NCBI RefSeq assembly: GCF_017086405.1
Contig: NZ_CP070973.1
Location: forward strand, 5,612,739 to 5,676,738
Source: Mycobacterium gordonae
Lineage (GTDB): Bacteria; Actinomycetota; Actinomycetes; Mycobacteriales; Mycobacteriaceae
Length of the DNA stretch: 64,000 bases
Direction of reading: 5' to 3'
Positions 41,805-50,295 of the stretch are shown here, piece after piece. A program made the position numbers and the translations under genes. The notes under the pieces are model-generated. The model saw only the letters and a list, made by a program, of their open reading frames with translations. It was not told where the DNA came from and searched no databases. Positions within the stretch are counted from its first letter, which is position 1. The number at the start of each line of letters is the position of its first letter.

Positions 41805-42668
41805 GTGGGGTTGTTGGACGGCAAAGTCGCCGTTGTCACCGGAACCAGCCGCGGGGTCGGCGTGGGTATCGCGCACGAACTGCTGCGCGCGGGCGCCACG
41901 GTCATCGGGTGTTCGCGATCCCCGTTGGACGCGCTACCGGGAGCCGACGCAGAACCCGACTGGGCCGCCCGGTCTACCCAAATGGTCTGCGACCAAGGCG
42001 ATTACCACGCCATCGACGCCTTCGTGGGGCAGGTCGTCGACGCCTACGGCCGCATCGACATCCTGGTCAACAACGCCGGCGGCACGGTGCCGGCACCACA
42101 CGTCGACGACATTCCGGAACTGGTGCAACGCCTCCAAGGCGCGCCGCACAGCACCGACGACTTTGAGCGCACCGCGTTGTTCCACGCCTTCGCGATCCAG
42201 ATGAACCTGATCAGCCCGCTGTGGTTCGCCATCCGCGGCTACCGCCAGATGAAGACGCAGGACGGCACCGGTTGCATCGTCAATATCTCCAGCGGCGCGG
42301 GCCACCCCGCGGGCGCACCCACGCTGGTGTCCTACGGGGCGGCAAAGTCAGGGCTCAACCACCTGACCCGCTCGCTGGCCCAGGAGTGGGGACCCAAGGT
42401 CCGGGTCAACTGTGTGGCGCTGGGCCCCACCATCACCGAGAATTTCCGCGCGTTCGTGCTACCGGAGGACGACCCGACGGGCACCGAATATTTCGCGAAG
42501 ATCCCGATGAAGCGCGGCGGTGACCCCGCCGAGGTGGGCCGCACCGTTGCGTTCTTGGCGTCGGGCACAGTCGATTTCATCAACGGCACCACCATCGAGG
42601 TCGACGGCGGCATGTTGCCGGGGGTGCTCTATGACGCGGGACTGAAGACCATCACCGACCTGATGTGA
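41805..42668 (+). CDS. Short-chain dehydrogenase/reductase
   Basis: This is a 287-residue classical SDR. The cofactor motif TGTSRGVG is at about residues 11-18, NNAGG at about 91, the catalytic Ser in NISSGAG, and the Tyr/Lys pair in YGAAKSGLNH. The C-terminal FINGTTIEVDGGM is typical. A longer than usual segment after NNAG (HVDDIPELVQRLQGAPHSTD) is the only notable insertion. It is the first gene of a tightly packed operon (SDR, NTF2-like, DapB-like dehydrogenase, TetR, BpoB). It starts at GTG 41805. Probably part of a pathway for a small hydrophobic or ketone compound; the substrate is unknown. Confidence 0.92.
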   Translation: MGLLDGKVAVVTGTSRGVGVGIAHELLRAGATVIGCSRSPLDALPGADAEPDWAARSTQMVCDQGDYHAIDAFVGQVVDAYGRIDILVNNAGGTVPAPHVDDIPELVQRLQGAPHSTDDFERTALFHAFAIQMNLISPLWFAIRGYRQMKTQDGTGCIVNISSGAGHPAGAPTLVSYGAAKSGLNHLTRSLAQEWGPKVRVNCVALGPTITENFRAFVLPEDDPTGTEYFAKIPMKRGGDPAEVGRTVAFLASGTVDFINGTTIEVDGGMLPGVLYDAGLKTITDLM

Positions 42669-42680
42669 GGAGGAGCGGCC

Positions 42681-43250
42681 ATGAGCTATGACCGCGCGGA
42701 GTTCGACGCGTTCTGGAACGACTGGCTCGACGTGAACCGCCGGGCACAAGACTCGGGCAACTGGGGGGTGATGGCCGACTTCTATGAGCCCGACGCCACC
42801 TACGGATGGTCCTACTCCCCGACCGATCACTTCATGGCCAACGGACGCGACGAGATCCGGGACCTGGCACTGGGCACCGAGATGCTCGGCTTTCAGGGCT
42901 GGATATATCCATACCAGGCAATGCTTTTCGACGACAGGTCCGGCCAGGCGTTCGGACTGTGGCGGCAGATGTCGACCTTCGCCTCCCCCGATGGTGAGCC
43001 GTACGAGATTCAGGGCTTGGGTGGGAGCTGGTTCCAGTACAGCGGCCACCGGAGCTGGTCGTGGCAACGCGACATCTTCGACGTGCGGATGGCCACTGCA
43101 GCGATGTTCGACATTCTCCGCGACGGCAGGAACACACCGGAATTGGACGCGCGGATGGACGCGATCCGGGCCGGACGGCAGCCGGGCCATTACGGCTCGT
43201 GGGCCGACATGAGCGCGCCGTTGTGGCCGGTGCCGCCGGTGCTGTCATGA
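42681..43250 (+). CDS. NTF2/SnoaL-like protein
   Basis: This is a 189-residue protein with features of the SnoaL/NTF2-like fold: FWNDWLDVNRRAQDSGNWG, MADFYEPDATYGWSY, NGRDEIRDLALGTEM and GLWRQMSTFASPDGEPYE. The fold commonly serves as a small lyase, isomerase or hydratase pocket. Start ATG 42681 is preceded by GAGGAGC. It lies 12 bp after the SDR and overlaps the next gene by four bases (ATGA). Similar proteins occur with SDRs in mycobacterial catabolic operons. A role in the same pathway is inferred from the tight packing. Confidence 0.8.
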   Translation: MSYDRAEFDAFWNDWLDVNRRAQDSGNWGVMADFYEPDATYGWSYSPTDHFMANGRDEIRDLALGTEMLGFQGWIYPYQAMLFDDRSGQAFGLWRQMSTFASPDGEPYEIQGLGGSWFQYSGHRSWSWQRDIFDVRMATAAMFDILRDGRNTPELDARMDAIRAGRQPGHYGSWADMSAPLWPVPPVLS

Positions 43251-44314
43251 GGCGCGTCATCCAGTACTCGACGGGCAACGTCGGCCGGCATGCGCTGCGC
43301 ATGCTCATCGAACGGCCCGACTTCGAGCTGGTGGGTGTGCACGCATCAAGCCCGGACAAGGTGGGGCGCGACGCTGCAGAGTTGTGCGGACTCGAGACGC
43401 CCACGGGCATCACGGCCACCAACGACGTCGAGGTGCTGCTGGCCCTGCAGGCCGACTGTGTCGTCTACACCTCGCAGGCCGAGACCCGGCCCAAGCAGGC
43501 CATCGGCGAGATCAGCCGGTTTCTGCGGGCGGGCACCAATGTCGTCGGTTCGTCGTTCGTGTGGATGGTGGCGCCCGAGCAGGCCGGCGACTGGCTGCGC
43601 GAGCCCCTCCGGCAGGCCTGTGCGGACGGTGATGCGACGCTGTACATCAACGGCGTCGACCCGGGCTATTCCGGTGACACCCTGGCATACGCGGCGCTGA
43701 GCCTGACCGCGCGGGCCACCAGCATCACGGTGCAGGAGATCTGCGACTACGCCAGCTACGACGACGCCGAATTCACCGGTGTCAGTTTCGGTTTCGGCAC
43801 CACGCCGGATCACACGCCGGTCATGTTTCTGCCCGGGGTACTGACGTCGATGTGGGGCGTGCAGGTGCGCAGCCTGGCGCAGGACCTGGGAATCGAACTC
43901 GACGAGGTGCGCGAGCGCTGCGAGAAGTGGGTGACGCCCGAACCGATCGACTGCACGATGATGCACGTCGACCCCGGACAGGTCGCCGCGGTCCGGTTCG
44001 GCGTCGAAGGTCTACGTGACGGCGAAGTCGTCATCACCATGGAGCACGTCAACCGGCTCGGCCCGGACACCGCCCCGCACTGGGCCTGTCCCCCGGACGG
44101 CCGCGCCGGTGTGCACCGGGTCGTGGTAACCGGGAGTCCGGGCGTGGAGATCAACACTCATCTGGGCGGCGAGATCGACCACAACCAGGGTGGGGTGATC
44201 GCCACCGCGGCGCGCGTGGTGAACCTGATCGACGCGGTATGTCGTGCTCCGAGCGGCATATTGGCGGCTCACGACCTGCGGCCGCTCGACCATCTCCGCG
44301 GCGTGATGCGGTGA
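43247..44314 (+). CDS. DapB-like NAD(P)-binding dehydrogenase (2,4-diaminopentanoate dehydrogenase family)
   Basis: This is a 355-residue Rossmann oxidoreductase of the dihydrodipicolinate-reductase-like family often named NAD(P)H-dependent amine dehydrogenase. It has RRVIQYSTGNVGRHALRML as the nucleotide loop, DFELVGVHASSPDKVGRDA, DCVVYTSQAETRP and NGVDPGYSGDTLAYAAL. Such enzymes are common in mycobacteria beside SDRs and TetR regulators; few have known substrates. Start ATG 43247 overlaps the upstream stop, and its own stop overlaps the TetR start (GTGA). Length is normal. Confidence 0.85.
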   Translation: MRRVIQYSTGNVGRHALRMLIERPDFELVGVHASSPDKVGRDAAELCGLETPTGITATNDVEVLLALQADCVVYTSQAETRPKQAIGEISRFLRAGTNVVGSSFVWMVAPEQAGDWLREPLRQACADGDATLYINGVDPGYSGDTLAYAALSLTARATSITVQEICDYASYDDAEFTGVSFGFGTTPDHTPVMFLPGVLTSMWGVQVRSLAQDLGIELDEVRERCEKWVTPEPIDCTMMHVDPGQVAAVRFGVEGLRDGEVVITMEHVNRLGPDTAPHWACPPDGRAGVHRVVVTGSPGVEINTHLGGEIDHNQGGVIATAARVVNLIDAVCRAPSGILAAHDLRPLDHLRGVMR

Positions 44315-44931
44315 CCAGCCCACGCCGACCGCCCGGCGGCGGACAGGCCCGCGCCGAACGCAGCCGTCAGGCGGTCATCGACGAGGCAGTCCGCTACATC
44401 CTCAAAGAGGGCTTCGCCCCACCCAGCGTACGACAGATCACCGAACGCGCGGGCTTGACCTGGGGCGTCGTGCAATACCACTTCGGCGATCTCAACGGCA
44501 TCTTGATGGCCGTGCTGGACAAGGGTTTTGCCGATCTGCTGGACACCCTCGACCGCCTGCCTGCGCAAGCCGCGCAGATCCCGCCGCAGGCCCGGCCGGC
44601 TTTCGTCGTCGACGCGGTGTGGCGGGCCTTCTCCAGCCCCACGTCGATGGCGGCCCTGGAGATCCTGATCGCCACCCGCAGTGCGCGTACCGCCAAGGCC
44701 AACGCCCACCTGGCCGCGATGACGGCCCGGATGACCGAGATCGGCGAACACCTGGGCACCGGTGTCGCGCCGGCCCAGGCCAAAAGGCTGGGCAATCTGA
44801 TCTGGGCCACCATCCGGGGCCTGGTGGCCGTGCAGCTGACGTGGCCGAAGCCGTTGGACAGCACTCGGGACCGCGAGATGCTCGCCGAAGTCATCACCGC
44901 GTACCTGGCCTCAACCCAAGGAGATTCATGA
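44311..44931 (+). CDS. TetR-family transcriptional regulator
   Basis: This is a 206-residue TetR regulator. The helix-turn-helix is at about residues 20-68 (AVIDEAVRYILKEGF, VRQITERAGLTWGVVQYHF). It starts at GTG 44311, overlapping the upstream stop, and ends overlapping the bpoB start (ATGA, 44928-44931). Being inside the operon, it most likely controls the operon through the ATTACA-AG-TGTAAT repeat at 41782. The WGVVQYHFGDLNGIL recognition region resembles mycobacterial TetRs of catabolic operons. The ligand is unknown. Confidence 0.9.
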   Translation: MTSPRRPPGGGQARAERSRQAVIDEAVRYILKEGFAPPSVRQITERAGLTWGVVQYHFGDLNGILMAVLDKGFADLLDTLDRLPAQAAQIPPQARPAFVVDAVWRAFSSPTSMAALEILIATRSARTAKANAHLAAMTARMTEIGEHLGTGVAPAQAKRLGNLIWATIRGLVAVQLTWPKPLDSTRDREMLAEVITAYLASTQGDS

Positions 44932-45785
44932 CCATGACGAGCAACGCGGCGACGGTAGAGTTCGCCGGAGTGGCCGGCATCACGCTGGTCGCCGACGAGT
45001 GGAACCGCGGCGCCCCGGGCGAGCGGCCCAGCATCCTGATGCTGCACGGCGGCGGCCAGAATCGGTTCTCCTGGAAGAACACCGGGCAGATCCTGGCCGA
45101 CGACGGATATCACGTCGTCGCCCTCGACACCCGCGGGCACGGTGACAGCGACCGCGCACCGGACGCCGACTACGACGTGGAGACACTCACCGCCGACGTC
45201 ATGCAGGTACTCGATGCGATCGGCCGCCCGGTGGTGATCATCGGCGCCAGCATGGGCGGGCTGACCGGCATCCTGGTCGCCGATCGGGCCGGGCCGGAGA
45301 CGGTGACGAAGCTGGTGCTCGTCGACGTGGTCCCGCGATTCGAGAAGAACGGCAGCGCCCGCATCCGCGATTTCATGATGACCAACATCGACGGCTTCGA
45401 GTCGCTCGAGCAGGCCGCCGAGGCGGTGGCCGCCTACCTGCCGCACCGGACCAAGCCGCGCAGTCCCGAGGGCCTCAAGAAGAACCTGCGGCTACGGGAC
45501 GGACGCTGGTACTGGCACTGGGACCCGGCATTCATGACCAAACCGGGAGACGACCCCGAACTGCGCACCGAAGCCTTCGAGGAAGCCGCGACCAACCTTG
45601 CGATTCCGGTGCTGTTGATCCGCGGCAAGCTGTCCGACGTCGTCAGCCTCGAAGGCGTGGAACACTTTCTGACCCAGGTTCCGCGCGCCGAGTTCGTCGA
45701 ACTCTCCAACGCGGGGCACACCGCCGCGGGCGACGACAATGACGCCTTCAGCGACGCGGTGGTGGCGTTCGTCGAGCGGGCCTAA
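44928..45785 (+). CDS. bpoB: Alpha/beta hydrolase (BpoB-like, non-haem peroxidase family)
   Basis: This is a 285-residue alpha/beta hydrolase. The oxyanion loop is LHGGGQNRFSW, the nucleophile Ser is in GASMGG, the acid in RGKLSDVV and the His in NAGHTAAGD. M. tuberculosis BpoB (Rv1123c) is the positional counterpart, next to gnd2. Members are named non-haem bromoperoxidases but are generally esterases or C-C hydrolases. Start ATG 44928 overlaps the TetR stop; a second ATG is six bases on. It probably hydrolyses an ester or a ring-cleavage product made by the enzymes encoded upstream. Confidence 0.9.
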   Translation: MTMTSNAATVEFAGVAGITLVADEWNRGAPGERPSILMLHGGGQNRFSWKNTGQILADDGYHVVALDTRGHGDSDRAPDADYDVETLTADVMQVLDAIGRPVVIIGASMGGLTGILVADRAGPETVTKLVLVDVVPRFEKNGSARIRDFMMTNIDGFESLEQAAEAVAAYLPHRTKPRSPEGLKKNLRLRDGRWYWHWDPAFMTKPGDDPELRTEAFEEAATNLAIPVLLIRGKLSDVVSLEGVEHFLTQVPRAEFVELSNAGHTAAGDDNDAFSDAVVAFVERA

Positions 45786-45808
45786 CTCCCCTTCACCGGC
45801 GCCCCGGC

Positions 45809-46831
45809 CTAGTTGGCCGGTTTCTCCGCGTGGCCGCCGAACTGTTTGCGCATCGCCGACAGCGCCTTGTTCGCGAAGTCGTCGAGGTCCCGCGAGGCGA
45901 AGCGGGACTGCAGCGCAGTGGTGAGCACCGGCGAGGGCACGCCCTCGTCGATCGCTGCGATGGCGGTCCAGCGGCCTTCGCCCGAATCCGATACGCGGCC
46001 CGAGAACTCGGACAGGTCGGGTGAATCGTTCAGCGCGATCGCGGTCAGGTCGAGCAGCCACGAGCCGATCACGCTGCCGCGTCGCCACACTTCGGCGATG
46101 TCGGGAATGTCGAAATCGTATTGGTAGCACTCGGGATTGGACAGCGGAGCGGTCTCGGCGTCACCCTGCTGGATACGAGTGCCGATGTCGGCGTTACGCA
46201 GGATGTTCAGGCCCTCGGCGAGCGAAGCCATCATGCCGTACTCGATTCCGTTGTGCACCATCTTGACGAAGTGCCCCGCCCCCGCCTGGCCGCAGTACAG
46301 GTAACCCTTCTCCGCTTGGGCGACCTCACCCTCGCGGCCCGGCGTGCGCGGGGCGGCGTCGACACCGGGCGCGACGGTGGCGAAGATCGGCTCCGCATGA
46401 TCGAATGCGTCCGAATCACCACCGATCATCAGGCAATAGCCGCGTTCGCGGCCCCACACGCCGCCGCTGGTACCGCAGTCCAGCAGCCGAATATCGTTCT
46501 TCGCCAACGCCTTCGCGTGCTTGATGTCGTCACGGTAGTAGGAATTGCCGCCGTCGATCACGATGTCGCCGGACTCCAGCGTGTCGGCCAGTTCCTCGAT
46601 CACGCCAGTGGTGATGGTGCCGGCGGGGACCATCACCCACACCACTCGCGGCGCGGTGAGTTTGTCGCGCAACTCCGCCAGCGAGGACACGCCGGTGATG
46701 CCGTCCTCCCCCGCCATCGCCTCGACCGCCTCGGGGCTGTGGTCGTAGACCACACATTCGTGCCCACCGGTGACCACGCGACGCACGATGTTGGCGCCCA
46801 TCCTGCCCAGACCGATCATCCCAAGTTGCAT
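45809..46831 (-). CDS. gnd: 6-phosphogluconate dehydrogenase, short decarboxylating form
   Basis: This 340-residue enzyme is the short (GndA-type) 6-phosphogluconate dehydrogenase giving ribulose-5-phosphate and CO2. The nucleotide loop is GMIGLGRMGANIVRR. Strand two ends YDHSPEAV, an Asp at the position that in these enzymes favours NAD over NADP. The substrate motifs are LLDCGTSGGVWGRERGYCLM and catalytic Lys in GHFVKMVHNGIEYG. It corresponds to M. tuberculosis gnd2 (340 residues). There, zwf1 lies directly beside it; here no glucose-6-phosphate dehydrogenase gene is next to it. It converges with bpoB. Confidence 0.94.
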   Translation of the reverse strand: MQLGMIGLGRMGANIVRRVVTGGHECVVYDHSPEAVEAMAGEDGITGVSSLAELRDKLTAPRVVWVMVPAGTITTGVIEELADTLESGDIVIDGGNSYYRDDIKHAKALAKNDIRLLDCGTSGGVWGRERGYCLMIGGDSDAFDHAEPIFATVAPGVDAAPRTPGREGEVAQAEKGYLYCGQAGAGHFVKMVHNGIEYGMMASLAEGLNILRNADIGTRIQQGDAETAPLSNPECYQYDFDIPDIAEVWRRGSVIGSWLLDLTAIALNDSPDLSEFSGRVSDSGEGRWTAIAAIDEGVPSPVLTTALQSRFASRDLDDFANKALSAMRKQFGGHAEKPAN

Positions 46832-46945
46832 CTTGCTGCGTCTCCTTCAAGTCCTTCGAGTGGTCGGGTTACTTGAGGTGGTGCTTGTGGTGCTTCCCCG
46901 CGACGGCCGAACTCAACCCTAAACACCGCGCGGCGGCCTGTCAGG

Positions 46946-47782
46946 ATGATGGGTATGGGTGATGCGCTGCATCTGGCGGTCTACGTGCTGGCCGCCGTCG
47001 CGGTGATCGAGGCCGGGGGGCTTATCGCATTGTGGCGGCTGCTGGATCAAAGCCGTCGTGAGGTCGCGGAGCTGCAGCAACGGGCCGACGTCCGCAATCG
47101 GCTGTGGTCCGGTGGCCGTGAGGCCGTCAAGACGGTCTGGAACACAGCCAACATCATGCGCAAGGAGGGCTTCGGAGCCGCCGTACGCAGCTCGATCGAG
47201 GACCTCGCCGACTGGGCTGAGGTGGAGCGGCCCGACCTGGCCCGGGTCACTCCGGACGGCCGGGTGGTGATTCTGTTCTCCGACATCGAAGAGTCCACCG
47301 CGCTCAACGAGAAGATCGGCGACCGCGCCTGGGTCAAACTCATCGGCGCCCACGACAAGCTGATGCATCAACTCGTCCAGCGCCAATCCGGGCATGTGGT
47401 GAAAAGCCAGGGCGACGGGTTCATGGTCGCTTTCTCGCGTGCCGAGCAGGCGGTGCGCTGCAGCATCGACTTGCAGCGGGTACTACGCAAGGAGGCAAAG
47501 CGCAAGCGGCACCCCGAGATTCGCGTTCGGATCGGCATTCACATGGGCCGGTCGGTGCGCCGCGGGGATGACCTGTTCGGCCGCAACGTTGCCATGGCCG
47601 CCCGCGTGGCCGGGCAGGCCGTCGGCGGCCAGGTCCTGGTGAGCGAACCCGTGCGCGACGCCGTCCACGACTGCGACGACATCCGTTTCGACGACGGACG
47701 CGAGGTCGAACTGAAAGGGTTCTCCGGCAGTCACCGGTTGTTCGCGGTGGAAGCCGAACCCGAACCCGAGCGGGACCGGTAG
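46946..47782 (+). CDS. Adenylate/guanylate cyclase with N-terminal membrane helix (Rv1120c-like)
   Basis: This 278-residue class III nucleotide cyclase starts with a membrane helix (LAVYVLAAVAVIEAGGLIAL, about residues 9-28) and a helical linker. The cyclase domain is at about 100-270. Metal-binding Asp residues are in ILFSDIEESTALNEKIGD and KSQGDGFMVAF. The Lys before SQGDG suits base recognition, and NVAMAARVAGQA holds the transition-state Asn and Arg. All key residues are present, so it should be active as a homodimer making cAMP. ATG 46955 is an alternative start. M. tuberculosis has a shortened counterpart at this locus (Rv1120c). Its end overlaps a convergent small gene by 52 bp. Confidence 0.88.
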   Translation: MMGMGDALHLAVYVLAAVAVIEAGGLIALWRLLDQSRREVAELQQRADVRNRLWSGGREAVKTVWNTANIMRKEGFGAAVRSSIEDLADWAEVERPDLARVTPDGRVVILFSDIEESTALNEKIGDRAWVKLIGAHDKLMHQLVQRQSGHVVKSQGDGFMVAFSRAEQAVRCSIDLQRVLRKEAKRKRHPEIRVRIGIHMGRSVRRGDDLFGRNVAMAARVAGQAVGGQVLVSEPVRDAVHDCDDIRFDDGREVELKGFSGSHRLFAVEAEPEPERDR

Positions 47783-47946
47783 CCGTCGGTGTCCGATTCG
47801 ACCAGCCGCTGGTGCAACCGTGCCCGGATCTCGTCGGGCGTGTAGGCACGCCGTTTCCGTTGATCGCGCACCACCAGTGCACCACCGGCGACGACACCGG
47901 CCACCCCGGCCAGCCCGATCCACTTCCAAACGTTGCGCATCGGCAC
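47731..47946 (-). CDS. Small membrane protein, up to 71 residues
   Basis: From GTG 47946 or, more likely, ATG 47940 this frame encodes a short protein. A single transmembrane helix (WIGLAGVAGVVAGGALVV) is followed by a basic stretch RDQRKRRAYTPDEIRARLHQRL. Membrane helix plus charged tail is a plausible real small protein. The C-terminal ~17 codons overlap the 3' end of the cyclase gene on the other strand, and the final residues are low complexity. No known domain. Its divergent neighbour is the NlpC-like gene at 47974. Confidence 0.55.
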   Translation of the reverse strand: MPMRNVWKWIGLAGVAGVVAGGALVVRDQRKRRAYTPDEIRARLHQRLVESDTDGYRSRSGSGSASTANNR

Positions 47947-47973
47947 AGGCTATCCCGCTCTAGAGTGCTTGGC

Positions 47974-48666
47974 GTGAACTCCAGCACGCTCACTTTGGAC
48001 CAAGCGCTCGACGAGACCCGGACCGGCGACCTGTGGCTGTTCCGGGGCGGGTCACGGCCCGACCGCGCCATCCAGACGCTGACCAACGCGCCGGTGAACC
48101 ACGTAGGCATGACGGTGGCCATCGACGACCTGCCGCCGCTGATCTGGCACGCCGAGTTGGGCGACAAGCTCGTCGACATGTGGACGGGCACCAACCACCG
48201 CGGGGTCCAGCTCAACGACGCCCGGGACGTTTTCCTGCAGTGGACCGGGCGCTACCAACAGCGCTGCTGGCTGAGGCAGTTGGCGCCGCACGCCAACCAC
48301 AAGCAGGAGAACGAACTGCTGAAGGTGATCGCCCGGATGGACGGCACCGCGTTTCCGACCACCGCCAAGCTGACCGGCCGGTGGCTGCGCGGCCGGCTAC
48401 CCACCATCAACGACTGGTTCCGCGGAATTCCGTTGGTAGAGAAGAAGGTCCGAGAACGGACCGAGCGCCGCAGAACCGAACAGCGCAAGATGGGCCTGTC
48501 CACGGCGTACTGCGCGGAGACGGTCGCCATCACCTACGAGGAGATGGGACTGCTGCTCACCGACAAGGACACCAACTGGTTCGACCCCGGCAAATTCTGG
48601 AGCGGTGACTCGCTGCCGTTGGCACCGGGTTACGAGCTCGGCAAGGAAATCGCGGTTATCGGCTAG
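47974..48666 (+). CDS. Permuted papain-fold hydrolase (YiiX/YaeF-like, NlpC/P60 clan)
   Basis: This is a 230-residue cytoplasmic protein. TGDLWLFRGGSRPDRAIQTL is followed by NAPVNHVGMTVAI and LIWHAELGD, giving the His and acidic residue first. The Cys follows late, in STAYCAETVAITYEEMG. This order (His before Cys) is the mark of circularly permuted NlpC/P60 enzymes such as YiiX. Start GTG 47974. It may hydrolyse a lipid ester or amide; no signal peptide is present. It seems to correspond to the Rv1118c position in M. tuberculosis. The substrate is unknown. Confidence 0.75.
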   Translation: MNSSTLTLDQALDETRTGDLWLFRGGSRPDRAIQTLTNAPVNHVGMTVAIDDLPPLIWHAELGDKLVDMWTGTNHRGVQLNDARDVFLQWTGRYQQRCWLRQLAPHANHKQENELLKVIARMDGTAFPTTAKLTGRWLRGRLPTINDWFRGIPLVEKKVRERTERRRTEQRKMGLSTAYCAETVAITYEEMGLLLTDKDTNWFDPGKFWSGDSLPLAPGYELGKEIAVIG

Positions 48667-48674
48667 TGGTGATC

Positions 48675-48933
48675 GGCGCCGTCGCCCCTGACTGACAGCG
48701 AGATTGCCGTAGCGGTCGTGGCACGGGGCCAATCGCAGCCGTAGCGGCAATCTCGATGCGCGGCCCGGGCGCAGCAAGGGTCGCCACCATCGGGTCCGTT
48801 GGCGATCGCCAGCGCGGCGCCGTCGCCCCTGACTGACAGCGAAATTGCCGTAGCGGTCGTGGCACGGGGCCAATCGCAGCCGTAGCCGCGATCTCGATGC
48901 GCGGCCCGGGCGCAGCACCGGTCATCACCATCG
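48675..48933. repeat. Direct repeat pair (~118 bp each, 141 bp offset) with internal hairpin
   Basis: Copy one, 48675-48792, and copy two, 48816-48933, both begin GGCGCCGTCGCCCCTGACTG and both contain CGTGGCACGGGGCCAATCGC and GATGCGCGGCCCGGGCGCAG. Copy one has a perfect 11-bp inverted repeat (CGAGATTGCCG at 48699, CGGCAATCTCG at 48745); copy two has lost part of the symmetry. No gene is visible in 48667-49324: the rest is unique sequence with no good coding signal. It looks like a non-autonomous repeat element or intergenic RNA hairpin family. Confidence 0.7.
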
Positions 48934-49324
48934 AGGCAGCCGACTGTGACACGGGTGACCACGGAGTGGGGCTGCGCCTCGGATCCAGTACCGAGCAGGA
49001 GGACGGCGGTCCTGCAGTTGGCGGTAGCGCTCGGGCGCCTCCGGTCCGCTCACTGAACGGGCTCGACGCTCCCGTCCAGGCCGAAGAAGCCCCACACGTC
49101 GAGGTCGCCCGCAGCTCACGCTGAATCGAACCTCGACATACGTGGCTTACTTCCGATCGGAAAGTGGTATCCACAGTAGTGAGCAGTCATAACGTGAGAA
49201 TTGCTGAATGAATGGCGCAAGCCACACCCGTGGCGCATTGTGATCTGATCCACAAATGCGCACGACGGATGTGGCTGCGATTTTCGGAAGATTTTGTGAG
49301 TTGCGTCGCACTACTACTTACGTA

Positions 49325-49900
49325 TCAGCCATTCCCTGGGTCGGCGGCGGGGACGGGCTCGGGCGCCGGCGGGGCCATGTCCTCCGCCGGCGGGGCCGGG
49401 TCAGGCGCGGGCGGGAGCATCTGCGGCGCCGGGTCCGGAGCGACGGCGTCGACGAGCTCAACGGGCGCATCCGGGGCCGGCGGACCATCACCCAGGTCGA
49501 CATCCTCGACCGGCAGGAACATGTGGTGTGTGAATTGTGCCTGGTAGGCGCCACCGCCGCCGATGCGGACACCGCCACCCTCACCACTGGAGACCGGCGT
49601 CCCGTCCGGCAGGGTCACGGCCGTGTGGCCGCCGTTCCAGCCGATCACCAGGGCGTTGGGAGCGGTGCCCTGTTGAAAGCCGCGAGCCGCCAGCGCGGAC
49701 TCTTCGTTGCCGGTGTTGAAGCGACTGCCAAAAACCGGCCGGTCAGCGGCCGCATTTGCGACCCACGAGGCCAGTCCTGAACAGTCGGTCCCGGCCGGAG
49801 AATCGCCACCCGGAATGTACGGGGTACCGGAGACCTGATTAACGAGCGCCAACAGCGTTGCTAGAGCAATCATGGCCAGGAACCTACCGACCATATGCAT
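49325..49900 (-). CDS. Secreted NlpC/P60-like cell-wall hydrolase with Pro-rich tail
   Basis: This is a 191-residue exported protein. The signal sequence is FLAMIALATLLALVNQVSG. The catalytic region has GTDCSGLASWV with the nucleophile Cys, RFNTGNEESALAARGF, and NGGHTAVTLPDGTPVSSGEG with the His, as in NlpC/P60-like peptidoglycan hydrolases found in mycobacteria and their phages. The last 60 residues are Pro/Ala/Asp-rich, a wall-spanning or unstructured tail. Two ATGs (49900, 49894) are possible; neither has a clear ribosome-binding site. It probably trims or binds peptidoglycan. Confidence 0.82.
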   Translation of the reverse strand: MHMVGRFLAMIALATLLALVNQVSGTPYIPGGDSPAGTDCSGLASWVANAAADRPVFGSRFNTGNEESALAARGFQQGTAPNALVIGWNGGHTAVTLPDGTPVSSGEGGGVRIGGGGAYQAQFTHHMFLPVEDVDLGDGPPAPDAPVELVDAVAPDPAPQMLPPAPDPAPPAEDMAPPAPEPVPAADPGNG

Positions 49901-50295
49901 AGGAAATCAAAATTTGTGGCACTAATCACGCGAATTCAAATAAGCCCGTGACCTGCATATACCGCAGGCATGTCACGCAATAATATATAAAGCGAAACAG
50001 AAGTGGTTACTGTGATCGAAGATTCCATTCAGCAAATTATTCTACTCGCCTGTATCTACTTCTGAACTGCATTTATAGTCAGATCCTACATTCCTTCAGC
50101 AATGCTTGGATTGCACATCGAGCACATCGCGGGGCCCGATAATCACTGCTCTCCCGGTTAGTCTCGGGCGTGGCCGAGACCACACGAATGCGTGGACCGT
50201 GCATCGGGAACCTGCCGACGCAACCCGGAGGGTTGACGTCGGACAACGCGACGGTGTGCGAGGTTGCGGCGCTGCGACGTCAGAAACGTCGCCGA
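49901..50295. other. Gene-free stretch, markedly AT-rich in its first 210 bp
   Basis: Bases about 49901-50110 are visibly AT-rich (for example AATAATATATAAAGCG near 49980) in contrast to the surrounding DNA. No ORF, tRNA or clear repeat is seen. CCTGCATATACCGCAGG near 49952 is a short hairpin (CCTGC/GCAGG). It may be the promoter region of the NlpC-like gene or foreign DNA. The remaining part, to 50295, shows nothing recognisable. Confidence 0.5.

Noticed and set aside
48397..49174. Minus-strand frames of about 170 codons over the 48.7-kb repeats
   Set aside because: They merely translate the duplicated repeat and antisense coding sequence; no ribosome-binding site or conserved domain.
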